Assembly (NCBI RefSeq): GCF_008370045.1
Contig: NZ_VOBN01000006.1
Coordinates: forward strand, 1-64,000
Source of the DNA: Pseudomonas sp. ANT_J12
Lineage (GTDB): Bacteria > Pseudomonadota > Gammaproteobacteria > Pseudomonadales > Pseudomonadaceae
Direction: 5' to 3'
Length of the DNA stretch: 64,000 bases
In this document: piece by piece, positions 9,250 to 17,228 of the stretch
How the letters are laid out: each line of letters opens with the position of its first letter
How positions within the stretch are numbered: position 1 is the first letter of the stretch
Translations under genes and position numbers: made by a program
Notes under the pieces: generated by a model
What the model saw: the letters and a program-made list of their open reading frames with translations, nothing else
Databases searched by the model: none
What the model was told of the DNA's origin: nothing

Positions 9250-10200
9250 TTAAAGGGCGAAAGGCAACGGCGTATTAACTTTCTGCCGCTGCGCCAAGCG
9301 CTGCTGAAACTCCATCGGATCGTGAATCAACACGTCCTGCCCGGCGAACGACTCAGCAGCAATCAGCCGCGACAACCAGAACCGCACACATGCGACCCGC
9401 AGCAGGGTCGGCCACAGCTCAGCTTCGGCCGCCGTAAAGGGTCGCAGCGCCGCATAGGCGCCCAATAGCGCCCGGGCGCGCGGCCCGTCGATCACGCCTT
9501 GCTCGTCCGAGCACCAGTCATTCAAGGCAATCGCCACGTCGTACAACATCGGCCCGGAACAGGCGTTGTAGAAGTCGATCAACCCGGTCAGGTGTGTGCC
9601 TTCGAACATCGCATTATCGCGGAACAGGTCGGCGTGGATGTTGGCTCGGGGCAACGCCAGAATTTTCGTCTTCTGTTGAGTGATTTCGTCCAATGCCCGT
9701 TGCAGCAGTTCGCTCTGCTCGGCATTCAGGTGCGAGAGCAACTGCGTGCCCTCCTCCAGCATCCAGTCCAGGCCGCGATCGGTCTTGCGCTTGATCATGT
9801 TGGCCTGGGTCGCCAGATGCAGGTGGCCGAGCAGCTCGCCGACCTGAGAGCAATGCTGGGCATTGGCATCCTTGATGTGTTTGCCGGCCAGGCGCGGCTG
9901 CAACAGCGCCGGTTTGCCGGCCAGTTCACGTAGAGCCACGCCGTCAGTGGTGCGCAGCGCGTAGGGCACCGGCAGGTCGGCGTCGTGCAACACGTCGAGC
10001 AGTTCGATGAAGAACGGCATTTCCTGAACCGGGCCGCGTTCAACCAGGGTCAGGACAAATTCGCCCTGTTCCAGACTGATAAAGAAATTGGTGTTTTCGC
10101 TACCGGCGGCAATCCCCTGGAAATCAAGCAGGCGGCCGAGCCCGTATGGGGCGAGAAAGGTTTCCAGCTCGGGCCGAGCCAGGGGGGTGAACACAGACAT
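9250..10200 (-). CDS. thrB: Homoserine kinase, APH-fold type (ThrB)
   Basis: 316-aa enzyme that phosphorylates L-homoserine in threonine synthesis. It belongs to the aminoglycoside/choline-kinase-like homoserine kinases found in Pseudomonas, not to the GHMP family of E. coli ThrB. Visible kinase motifs: the catalytic loop NIHADLFRDNAMF (about 190-202) and the metal motif LIDFYNACSG just after. Location next to polA matches PA5495. ATG at 10200. Confidence 0.9.
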   Translation of the reverse strand: MSVFTPLARPELETFLAPYGLGRLLDFQGIAAGSENTNFFISLEQGEFVLTLVERGPVQEMPFFIELLDVLHDADLPVPYALRTTDGVALRELAGKPALLQPRLAGKHIKDANAQHCSQVGELLGHLHLATQANMIKRKTDRGLDWMLEEGTQLLSHLNAEQSELLQRALDEITQQKTKILALPRANIHADLFRDNAMFEGTHLTGLIDFYNACSGPMLYDVAIALNDWCSDEQGVIDGPRARALLGAYAALRPFTAAEAELWPTLLRVACVRFWLSRLIAAESFAGQDVLIHDPMEFQQRLAQRQKVNTPLPFAL

Positions 10201-10221
10201 GGTTAAAAACTGCTCAGTTCG

Positions 10222-10244
10222 GGCGCCGCTATTAAAGCGGCGCC
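10222..10244. other. GC-rich hairpin upstream of thrB
   Basis: GGCGCCGCT-ATTAA-AGCGGCGCC is a perfect 9-bp stem in the 60-bp space between the DUF2782 gene and thrB. There is no T-run directly after it on the minus strand, so it is more likely an mRNA structure or a weak terminator than a full terminator. Confidence 0.6.
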
Positions 10245-10260
10245 GATTAAAGTTAAGAAA

Positions 10261-10557
10261 CTACTTCCAGGTAAAGATTTCCCACGCGGGAATCAGCATA
10301 TCCGGCTGGTCCGAACGGATGTAATTGGCATCAGTCCCGTCCGCACGCACCAGGAAATACGGCTTCCCAACGCTCGGCGTCACCTTGATGGCGTAGGTAA
10401 ACCCGCCCTTCTTGTACTCCTGAATGACCTTATCGCCTTCCTTGTGCGTGCTAATAGTAACTTCCGGCTCTGCCGACGGCGCGTCATCCGCCGCCATGAC
10501 GGCCAATGGAACGGTTGCAAACAACCCAGCCAGCAACAGGCGATTTAGTGTGCGCAT
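10261..10557 (-). CDS. DUF2782 family exported protein
   Basis: 98-aa protein with a signal peptide (hydrophobic 6-20, cleavage near VMAA). The mature part is a small beta-rich domain with EVTISTHKEGDKVIQEYK and KPYFLVRADGTDANY, which I recognise as the DUF2782 family, conserved beside polA/thrB in Pseudomonas (PA5494-like). No biochemical function is known to me. Divergent from polA; 60 bp before thrB on the same strand, so possibly the first gene of a thrB transcript. Confidence 0.8.
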   Translation of the reverse strand: MRTLNRLLLAGLFATVPLAVMAADDAPSAEPEVTISTHKEGDKVIQEYKKGGFTYAIKVTPSVGKPYFLVRADGTDANYIRSDQPDMLIPAWEIFTWK

Positions 10558-10631
10558 GATAACCTTGTCCCTTTGTCGTCAATGGTCCCGCTATTCTAGC
10601 CCCGGACCCGCCGAAAAGGTTGATCCTGCTC

Positions 10632-13406
10632 ATGAGCCAAGCCCCCCTCGTCCTGGTGGACGGTTCTTCTTACCTGTACCGCGCCTTTCACGCGCTGCCA
10701 CCGCTGACCACTTCCAAAGGCCTGCCGACGGGCGCGGTCAAGGGTGTGTTGAACATGCTCAAGAGTCTGCGCAAGCAGTACCCGGACAGTCCGTTCGCCG
10801 TGGTGTTCGACGCCAAGGGCGGGACGTTCCGCGACGAGATGTTCGCCGAGTACAAGGCCAATCGCCCGAGCATGCCCGATGACATGCGCGTACAAATCGA
10901 ACCGCTGCACCAGAGCGTGATCGCCCTCGGCTTCCCGCTGCTGTGCGTCGAAGGCGTAGAAGCCGATGACGTGATCGGCACCCTGGCCCGCAGCAGCGCG
11001 GCCGCCGACCGTCCAGTGGTGATCTCCACCGGCGACAAGGACATGGCGCAACTGGTCGACGGGCACATTACCTTGGTCAATACCATGACCGGTAGCAGCA
11101 TGGACGTGGAGGGCGTGAAGGAGAAATTCGGCGTCGCTCCCGAGCAGATCATCGATTACCTGGCACTGATGGGCGATTCGTCCGACAACATCCCGGGCGT
11201 TCCGGGCATCGGCCCAAAAACCGCTTCCGGCCTGCTGGTCGGCGTGAATGGCGGCCTGACCGAGCTCTACGCGCAACTCGACATCGTCCCGACCCTGCCG
11301 ATTCGCGGGGCCAAGACCCTCCCGGCCAAGCTCGAAGAACACAAGGAGATGGCGTTCCTCTCCTATCGCCTGGCGACCATCAAGATTGATGTACCGCTGG
11401 ACATCGGCCTCGACGACCTGCAAATGGGCCAACCGGATCACGACAAACTCGCCGAGCTCTACACCCTGCTCGAATTCAGGAGCTGGTTCGAAGACAACCA
11501 GCGCGATGCCAAGCGTTCCGGCCAGGAAGTGGTCGCGCCAGTGGCTGAAGAAGAGGTCGCCGCAGCTGTTGAACTCAAGTACACGACGATCCTCACCCAG
11601 GCCGATTTCGATCTCTGGTTGAAGAAGTTGAACGACGCCAAGCTCTTCGCCTTCGATACCGAAACCACCGGGATTGATGCGCAAAAGGCCCAACTGGTCG
11701 GCCTGTCGTTCGCGGTACAAGCCAACGAAGCAGCCTACATTCCGCTGACCCACTCCTACATGGGCGCGCCGGAGCAGCTGGATCGCGACACCGTTCTGCG
11801 CGCCCTGAAACCGATCCTCGAAGACCCGAGCAAGCTCAAGGTCGGCCAGCACGCCAAATTCGACATGAACATCCTGGCCAACTGCGCCATCGGTGGCGAT
11901 CAGAGCTGCGGCATCACCGTGCAAGGCATCGCCTTCGACACCATGCTCGAATCCTACGTGCTGGACTCCACCGCGACCCGCCACGACATGGACAGCCTGG
12001 CGCTCAAGTACCTGAATCACACCACCACCGGTTTTACCGATATCGCCGGCAAGGGTGCCAAGCAGCTGACATTCGATCAGATTGCCCTGGAACTGGCCGG
12101 GCCTTACGCCGCCGAAGACGCCGACGTGACCCTGCGCCTGCATCAAACCTTGCAGGCCAAGCTCAATGCGATTCCGAGCCTGAGCAAGGTCTTGAGCGAG
12201 ATCGAAATGCCGCTGGTGCCGGTGCTGGCACGGATCGAGCGCCAGGGCGCGCTGGTCGATGCCGCGTTGCTGGGGATCCAGAGCGTTGAGCTGGGCACGA
12301 AAATGGTCGAGCTGGAGCGTGAGGCCTACGCCATCGCCGGCGAAGAATTCAACCTCGGCTCGCCGAAGCAATTGGGCGCGATCCTGTACGAAAAACTCGG
12401 CCTGCCAGTCCTCAGCAAAACCGCCAAGGGCCAGGCTTCCACCGCCGAAGCCGTGCTGGCGGAACTGGCCGACCAGGATTTCCCGCTGCCCAAGGTACTG
12501 ATGCAGTACCGCTCGATGAGCAAGCTGAAAAGCACCTACACCGACCGCTTGCCGGAGCAGATCAACCCGCGCACCGGGCGGATTCACACCTCTTATCACC
12601 AAGCCGTTGCCGCGACCGGGCGCTTATCCTCCAGCGATCCAAACCTGCAGAACATCCCGATCCGCACGGCTGAAGGCCGGCGGATTCGCCAGGCGTTCAT
12701 CGCGCCACCGGGCTACAAACTGTTGGCGGCGGACTACTCGCAGATTGAACTGCGAATCATGGCGCACCTGGCCAAGGACGCAGGCTTGCTGCACGCCTTC
12801 CGCAACGACCTGGACGTGCACAAGGCCACGGCGGCGGAAGTCTTCGGCGTTGAGCTGACGGAGGTCACCACCGATCAGCGTCGCAGCGCCAAGGCGATCA
12901 ACTTCGGCCTGATCTACGGCATGAGCGCGTTTGGCCTGGCCAAGCAGATCGGTGTGGATCGCAAGCAATCCCAGGCGTACATCGACCGTTACTTCGCCCG
13001 CTACCCCGGTGTTCTGGAGTACATGGAGCGCACCCGTACCCAGGCTGCCGAGCAGGGCTTCGTCGAAACCATCTTCGGTCGTCGCCTGTACTTGCCGGAC
13101 ATCAATGCGAAAAACCCGGCTTTACGCAAAGGCGCCGAACGCACGGCGATCAACGCCCCGATGCAAGGCACGGCGGCGGACATTATCAAGAAGGCCATGG
13201 TGGCGGTGGATAACTGGCTGACGTCGTCAGGCCTGGACGCCAAAGTCATCCTGCAGGTACACGATGAATTGGTGCTTGAGGTGCGCGAAGACCTGGTCGA
13301 TCAGGTGCGTGAAGAAATTCGTGCGCACATGAGCAACGCCGTGAAGCTCGATGTACCGCTGTTGGTCGAGGTGGGCGTGGGTAATAACTGGGATGAGGCT
13401 CACTGA
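10632..13406 (+). CDS. polA: DNA polymerase I
   Basis: 924-aa DNA repair and Okazaki-fragment polymerase. Domains in order: 5' nuclease (1 to about 300, with [12 protein letters not shown] and [18 protein letters not shown]), 3'-5' exonuclease (FDTETTG with Asp342 and Glu344, so proofreading looks intact) and polymerase (motif A DYSQIELR with Asp701; motif C VHDELV with Asp878). These positions correspond to E. coli Asp355, Asp705 and Asp882. The ATG at 10632 begins the conserved [11 protein letters not shown]; an in-frame TTG at 10620 is less likely. Confidence 0.97.
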   Translation: MSQAPLVLVDGSSYLYRAFHALPPLTTSKGLPTGAVKGVLNMLKSLRKQYPDSPFAVVFDAKGGTFRDEMFAEYKANRPSMPDDMRVQIEPLHQSVIALGFPLLCVEGVEADDVIGTLARSSAAADRPVVISTGDKDMAQLVDGHITLVNTMTGSSMDVEGVKEKFGVAPEQIIDYLALMGDSSDNIPGVPGIGPKTASGLLVGVNGGLTELYAQLDIVPTLPIRGAKTLPAKLEEHKEMAFLSYRLATIKIDVPLDIGLDDLQMGQPDHDKLAELYTLLEFRSWFEDNQRDAKRSGQEVVAPVAEEEVAAAVELKYTTILTQADFDLWLKKLNDAKLFAFDTETTGIDAQKAQLVGLSFAVQANEAAYIPLTHSYMGAPEQLDRDTVLRALKPILEDPSKLKVGQHAKFDMNILANCAIGGDQSCGITVQGIAFDTMLESYVLDSTATRHDMDSLALKYLNHTTTGFTDIAGKGAKQLTFDQIALELAGPYAAEDADVTLRLHQTLQAKLNAIPSLSKVLSEIEMPLVPVLARIERQGALVDAALLGIQSVELGTKMVELEREAYAIAGEEFNLGSPKQLGAILYEKLGLPVLSKTAKGQASTAEAVLAELADQDFPLPKVLMQYRSMSKLKSTYTDRLPEQINPRTGRIHTSYHQAVAATGRLSSSDPNLQNIPIRTAEGRRIRQAFIAPPGYKLLAADYSQIELRIMAHLAKDAGLLHAFRNDLDVHKATAAEVFGVELTEVTTDQRRSAKAINFGLIYGMSAFGLAKQIGVDRKQSQAYIDRYFARYPGVLEYMERTRTQAAEQGFVETIFGRRLYLPDINAKNPALRKGAERTAINAPMQGTAADIIKKAMVAVDNWLTSSGLDAKVILQVHDELVLEVREDLVDQVREEIRAHMSNAVKLDVPLLVEVGVGNNWDEAH

Positions 13407-13426
13407 GCGCCTGAACCGGGGTTTGT

Positions 13427-13447
13427 GCCGCGGCATAGTGCCGCGGC
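13427..13447. other. Perfect hairpin 20 bp after polA
   Basis: GCCGCGGCA-TAG-TGCCGCGGC, a 9-bp stem with a 3-base loop. There is no T-run behind it (GGAAAAGG follows), so it may protect or process the polA mRNA 3' end, or end transcription inefficiently. Confidence 0.6.
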
Positions 13448-13517
13448 GGAAAAGGATCGAAGGGTGCTTAGTTCGAAAAATGCGCCGGGTTATTCCAAAG
13501 GCATTTGAAAATATTCT

Positions 13518-13545
13518 GAACTAATCTTCCAAATCGCCACTCAGA
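13518..13545 (+). promoter_or_regulatory. Candidate AlgU (sigma22) promoter of the ErsA-like RNA
   Basis: GAACTA at 13518-13523, a 17-base spacer, then TCAGA at 13541-13545. The AlgU/RpoE-type consensus is GAACTT-N16/17-TCnnA. A start about 7 bases downstream gives a transcript of the length known for ErsA. Confidence 0.65.
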
Positions 13546-13551
13546 GTTACT

Positions 13552-13684
13552 GAATGGCTGGTGAAGCCCTTCGATGCTCCTATGTTGTGTTAAGTGTTGG
13601 CAGATAATCTGGACCCCGCCCTAGCGGTCCGGAACTTGAACCCCGGAACTTCCCCCTCCCCATAAGAAGTCCGGGGTTTTTTTT
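13552..13684 (+). ncRNA. ersA: ErsA-like small regulatory RNA (Spot 42 position)
   Basis: The polA-engB gap is where P. aeruginosa encodes ErsA, a roughly 132-nt RNA transcribed from an AlgU promoter, and where enterobacteria encode Spot 42. Here an AlgU-like promoter is followed at about 133 nt by a strong terminator ending at 13684. The terminator loop is pyrimidine-rich (TCCCCCTCCCC), a plausible seed for pairing with mRNA ribosome-binding sites. The 5' end is inferred from promoter spacing. ErsA in P. aeruginosa regulates algC and other envelope genes; target conservation here is not shown. Confidence 0.75.
13639..13684 (+). terminator. Rho-independent terminator of the polA-engB gap RNA
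   Basis: AACCCCGGAACTT pairs with AAGTCCGGGGTT across a C-rich loop and is followed by eight T residues. It ends 16 bp before the engB stop, so on the minus strand it could also affect the end of engB. Confidence 0.85.
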
Positions 13685-13699
13685 GCCTGTAGAAAAGTT

Positions 13700-14350
13700 C
13701 TACTCGGCAATCTGGGCAATCTCGGTGCCTTTGTCCGCCAATTCCATCCAGCCCGCCAATACAGTGTAGGCGTCTTCCAGGCCCAGGCGTTTTGGCGCCG
13801 AGAACAATTGGATGGTGATCGCATCACCCCAGCCCTTGCGAATGTCGGCCTGAACCTTGAGCAGGACGTTTTTCGCCGCGCCGTAGGTCAGCTTGTCGGC
13901 TTTGGTCAGCAAAATGTGCATCGGCATGCCGCTGGCGACTGCCCAATCGAGCATCAGCAAATCGAAGTCGGTCATTGGATGACGGATGTCCATCATCAGG
14001 ATCAGACCCTTCAAACTCTCGCGACCGCCCAGATAAGCTTCCAGGTGACGCTGCCAGTGCAGCTTCAATGGGATAGGTACTTTTGCGTAACCGTAGCCCG
14101 GAAGGTCGACCAGACGCCGATCATCGTCTAGCTTGAAGAAGTTCAACAACTGCGTGCGACCCGGCGTTTTCGAGGTCCGCGCCAGGCTGGCGTGAGTCAG
14201 GGTGTTCAGCGCGCTGGATTTGCCGGCGTTAGAACGCCCGGCGAAGGCTACTTCAAAGCCCTCGTCGTCCGGGCATTGGTCGACTTTGGCAGCGCTGAGC
14301 ATGAAGGTGGACTGTTGGCACAGGCCGAGGATGGGGTTCTTGAGTTGCAT
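13700..14350 (-). CDS. engB: Ribosome biogenesis GTP-binding protein EngB (YihA/YsxC)
   Basis: 216-aa TrmE-Era-like GTPase needed for 50S assembly. G1 [10 protein letters not shown]3 DLPGYG, G4 TKADK and G5 FSA are visible in order. The start is placed at [10 protein letters not shown] (ATG 14350); the open frame extends 42 codons further upstream, but that part is not family sequence and would cover the promoter of the divergent cytochrome genes. Confidence 0.95.
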   Translation of the reverse strand: MQLKNPILGLCQQSTFMLSAAKVDQCPDDEGFEVAFAGRSNAGKSSALNTLTHASLARTSKTPGRTQLLNFFKLDDDRRLVDLPGYGYAKVPIPLKLHWQRHLEAYLGGRESLKGLILMMDIRHPMTDFDLLMLDWAVASGMPMHILLTKADKLTYGAAKNVLLKVQADIRKGWGDAITIQLFSAPKRLGLEDAYTVLAGWMELADKGTEIAQIAE

Positions 14351-14423
14351 GGGATTTCCGATGTGGGCGGCGCCGGGAATGGACGCGGCGAGCAGTGTCG
14401 TTTCCGTTTCAGTAGCGCCAGTA

Positions 14424-14429
14424 TATAAT
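14424..14429 (+). promoter_or_regulatory. Possible -10 element for the cytochrome c5-c4 genes
   Basis: A perfect TATAAT hexamer in the engB/cytochrome divergent gap, 113 bp before the cytochrome c5 ATG. The hexamer 17 bp upstream (TTTCCG) is a weak -35, so this is only a candidate. Confidence 0.4.
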
Positions 14430-14541
14430 GCCGCAGATTTTGTGTGCGCTTTGTCCCAGCGTAGGATGAAGTTCACGAGAGCGAAAGACCTTGATTGCGC
14501 ACTAGAACGCAGAATGCTCTCTACCCTGAAAAGGTCGTTTT

Positions 14542-14832
14542 ATGACGAAATGGCTGCTAGCTGCCGGTGTCTTGATGCCGCTTTACAGCGCTCAGGCTAC
14601 ACAGGATCCGGAAGCTGTGTACAACCGTGTTTGTGGTGCCTGTCATTCCGGCCAACTACCCTTGGCGCCTCAGAAGGGCGATCAGGAAGCTTGGACGCCG
14701 AGGTTGGCGAAAGGTATGGAGACGCTGGTGCAACACGTGACCCAGGGTTTCAAGGCGATGCCGCCGCGTGGTTTGTGCATGGACTGCAGTGCCGAGGATT
14801 ACCAAGCCATCATCCACTGGATGAGCGAGTAA
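14542..14832 (+). CDS. Cytochrome c5-like monohaem protein
   Basis: 96-aa periplasmic class I cytochrome c. Signal peptide 1-19 (cleavage near SAQA). The haem site CGACH is at about residues 31-35, the axial methionine is probably in FKAMPPRG, and a C-terminal CMDC pair can form the disulfide typical of the c5 group. It precedes cytochrome c4 by 46 bp, as in other pseudomonads, where such cytochromes feed electrons to terminal oxidases or other periplasmic reductases. Confidence 0.88.
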   Translation: MTKWLLAAGVLMPLYSAQATQDPEAVYNRVCGACHSGQLPLAPQKGDQEAWTPRLAKGMETLVQHVTQGFKAMPPRGLCMDCSAEDYQAIIHWMSE

Positions 14833-14878
14833 ACCCGGCCCATAACTCTTTAACCCTTAGCCGTAGTTGGATTAGCTG

Positions 14879-15490
14879 ATGAACAAATTGATCGTGAGTC
14901 TGCTGTTGACCGTGGGGATCTCCGGCATAGCCCATGCTGCAGGTGACGCAACCGCTGGCCAGGCGAAAGCCGCAGTGTGTGGCGCCTGTCATGGCCCGGA
15001 TGGCAATAGCATGGCGCCTAACTTTCCGAAACTGGCAGGTCAGGGCGAGCGTTATCTGAACAAGCAGTTGCACGACATCAAGTCCGGCAAACGCACGGTA
15101 CTGGAAATGACCGGCCTGCTGACCAACCTGAGCGATCAGGACCTGGCCGATATCGCCGCCTACTTCGCCAGCCAGAAAGGCAGCGTTGGCGCCGCCGACC
15201 CTAAAGTCGTGGCTCGCGGTGAAGCACTGTTCCGCGGTGGTGACCTGGCCAAGGGCCTGCCAGCCTGCACCGGCTGCCATTCGCCCAATGGCGCAGGCAA
15301 CGCCGCCGCCGGTTTCCCGCACCTGGGTGGCCAGCACGCTCAATACGTGGCCAAGCAACTGACCGACTTCCGCAAGGAAGAAGGCGGGCGCAACAACGAC
15401 GGCGACACCAAAACCATGCAGACCATCGCCAAACGGCTGAGCGACGAAGACATCGCCGCGGTGTCCAGCTACATCCAGGGCCTGCACTAA
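14879..15490 (+). CDS. cc4: Dihaem cytochrome c4
   Basis: 203-aa periplasmic protein made of two similar class I cytochrome domains. Signal peptide 1-20 (cleavage after AHA); haem sites CGACH in the first half and CTGCH in the second. Axial methionines are likely in NSMAPNFPKLAGQ and TKTMQTIAKRLSDED. Cytochrome c4 donates electrons to cbb3-type oxidases in pseudomonads and neighbours dsbA and polA in PAO1 (PA5490). Probably co-transcribed with the c5-like gene. Confidence 0.94.
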   Translation: MNKLIVSLLLTVGISGIAHAAGDATAGQAKAAVCGACHGPDGNSMAPNFPKLAGQGERYLNKQLHDIKSGKRTVLEMTGLLTNLSDQDLADIAAYFASQKGSVGAADPKVVARGEALFRGGDLAKGLPACTGCHSPNGAGNAAAGFPHLGGQHAQYVAKQLTDFRKEEGGRNNDGDTKTMQTIAKRLSDEDIAAVSSYIQGLH

Positions 15491-15567
15491 GGCCTGCGGA
15501 TCGAGCGTTGCGCGGGATGGACATCCCCTGCAACGTTAACGCTCGATTAATCCGTCGATGCAAGCAT

Positions 15568-15596
15568 AAAAAGGGTGGCTTTGGCCGCCCTTTTTT
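15568..15596 (+). terminator. Terminator after cytochrome c4
   Basis: AAGGGTGGC-TTTG-GCCGCCCTT followed by TTTT, preceded by an A-run. It separates cc4 from dsbA. Upstream at about 15500-15548 there is also a broken inverted repeat (TCGAGCGTT ... AACGCTCGA). Confidence 0.8.
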
Positions 15597-15690
15597 GTGG
15601 CCGCTGCCGTTACACTACAGAACTCAAGCCCGCCAGGACCTGTCTGAAAACAGGTCGCGCGAGGCGACCCAATTTGTCCAGGAGTAAAGC

Positions 15691-16335
15691 ATGCGTAATC
15701 TGATCATCAGCGCCGCACTCGTCGCTGCCAGCCTGTTCGGCATGAACGCCGCCCAAGCCGCCGAAGCACCTGCTGCCCCTTACGTCGAACTAGCCAATGC
15801 TGTTCCGGTGGCTGTCCCTGGCAAGATCGAAGTGGTGGAGCTGTTCTGGTACGGCTGCCCGCATTGCTACGCATTCGAGCCAGTGATCAATCCATGGGTT
15901 GAGAAACTGCCTTCCGACGTCAACTTCGTCCGCATCCCTGCCATGTTCGGCGGCCCTTGGGACGCTCACGGGCAAATGTTCCTGACCCTGGAAGCCATGG
16001 GCGTCGAGAGCAAAGTGCACAAGGCAGTATTTGAAGCCATCCAGAAAGAACACAAGAAACTGACCGACAAGAACGACATGGCTGACTTCCTGGCCACCCA
16101 AGGCGTAGACAAGGACAAGTTCCTGGCCACCTTCGACTCCTTCGCCATCAAGGGCAAGATCGTCCAGGCCAAAGAACTGGCCAAGAAATATGAGATCTCC
16201 GGTGTTCCAACCATGATCGTCAACGGCAAATACCGCTTTGACGTGGGCTCTGCCGGCGGTGCCGAACAAGCCCTGAAACTGGCCGACAAACTGGTCGACA
16301 AAGAGCGAGCGGCTAACAAGGCTGCCGCCAACTAA
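15691..16335 (+). CDS. dsbA: Thiol:disulfide interchange protein DsbA
   Basis: 214-aa periplasmic oxidase that introduces disulfides into exported proteins and is recycled by DsbB. Signal peptide 1-23 (AAQA cleavage). Active site CPHC at residues 56-59 within the thioredoxin fold, interrupted by a helical insert, and the cis-proline loop GVPTMIVNG. A strong AGGAG site precedes the ATG. The two upstream c-type cytochromes have thiols that depend on this redox environment. Confidence 0.96.
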   Translation: MRNLIISAALVAASLFGMNAAQAAEAPAAPYVELANAVPVAVPGKIEVVELFWYGCPHCYAFEPVINPWVEKLPSDVNFVRIPAMFGGPWDAHGQMFLTLEAMGVESKVHKAVFEAIQKEHKKLTDKNDMADFLATQGVDKDKFLATFDSFAIKGKIVQAKELAKKYEISGVPTMIVNGKYRFDVGSAGGAEQALKLADKLVDKERAANKAAAN

Positions 16336-16349
16336 GCGCGGCCCCTGCC

Positions 16350-17228
16350 ATGCGCCGCTGGGGTACTGAACGCGTCGTTGGCCTGCATGAACCGCAGATC
16401 AACACGCATCACCTGGAAACGACGGGCCTGCCCGCAGACAGCCGTCTCCGCTTGCTCAGCTTCAACATCCAGGTCGGCATCAGTACCGAACGCTATCGGC
16501 ACTACCTGACCCGTGGCTGGCAACACCTGTTGCCGCACACCGGGCGTGCCGACAACCTGCAAAAGATCGGCAACCTGTTGGGCGACTTCGATCTGGTCGC
16601 CTTGCAGGAAGCCGATGGCGGCAGCCTGCGATCAGGCTACGTCAATCAAGTCGAACACCTGGCCCAACTCGGGGCCTTCCCCTACTGGTATCAACAACTC
16701 AATCGCAACCTCGGTCGCCTCGGCCAGCACAGCAATGGCGTGCTCAGCCGCTTGCGCCCATGGGCGATTGAAGATCACCCGCTACCGGGGCCCAAGGGCC
16801 GCGGGGCAATCCTGGTGCGCTTCGGCGAAGGTCCGGAGGCGCTGGTGGTCGTGATGATGCACCTGGCCCTCGGCGCCCGCGTGCGCAGCCTGCAACTGGC
16901 CTACATCCGCGAATTGATCGGCGGCTACAAACACCAGGTGCTGATGGGTGACATGAACACCCACGCCAGCGACTTGCTGCAAAACTCCCCGTTGCGCGAC
17001 CTCGGCCTATTGGCGCCGCAACTGGAAGCGACGTTCCCCAGCTGGCGCCCGCAACGCTGCCTGGACCACATTCTGCTCAGCCCGACCCTGACCCTGGAAA
17101 GAGTCCAAGTGCTGGCACAACCGATTTCCGATCACCTGCCGGTCGCGGTAGAGATTCGTTTGCCGGGTTCGCTCACGGCCGATGCATTCCCCGCGTTGAG
17201 TCCTGACCCTCGCGGATCCCATGAATGA
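16350..17228 (+). CDS. Endonuclease/exonuclease/phosphatase family protein
   Basis: 292-aa protein of the EEP fold (Mg-dependent phosphodiester hydrolases). Motifs in order: LLSFNIQ, ALQEADGG (catalytic Glu), SNGVLSRL, LMGDMNTHASD (Asp/Asn pair), LDHILLS and ISDHLPV (Asp-His). No signal peptide, so cytoplasmic. Starts 14 bp after dsbA and overlaps the next gene by ATGA, suggesting a transcript with the diguanylate cyclase. The substrate (nucleic acid, lipid or nucleotide) cannot be told from sequence. Confidence 0.85.
   Translation: MRRWGTERVVGLHEPQINTHHLETTGLPADSRLRLLSFNIQVGISTERYRHYLTRGWQHLLPHTGRADNLQKIGNLLGDFDLVALQEADGGSLRSGYVNQVEHLAQLGAFPYWYQQLNRNLGRLGQHSNGVLSRLRPWAIEDHPLPGPKGRGAILVRFGEGPEALVVVMMHLALGARVRSLQLAYIRELIGGYKHQVLMGDMNTHASDLLQNSPLRDLGLLAPQLEATFPSWRPQRCLDHILLSPTLTLERVQVLAQPISDHLPVAVEIRLPGSLTADAFPALSPDPRGSHE

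Noticed and set aside
10596..12602. 668-codon open frame antisense to polA
   Set aside because: Shadow of polA; no recognisable motif, and covers two polA catalytic domains.
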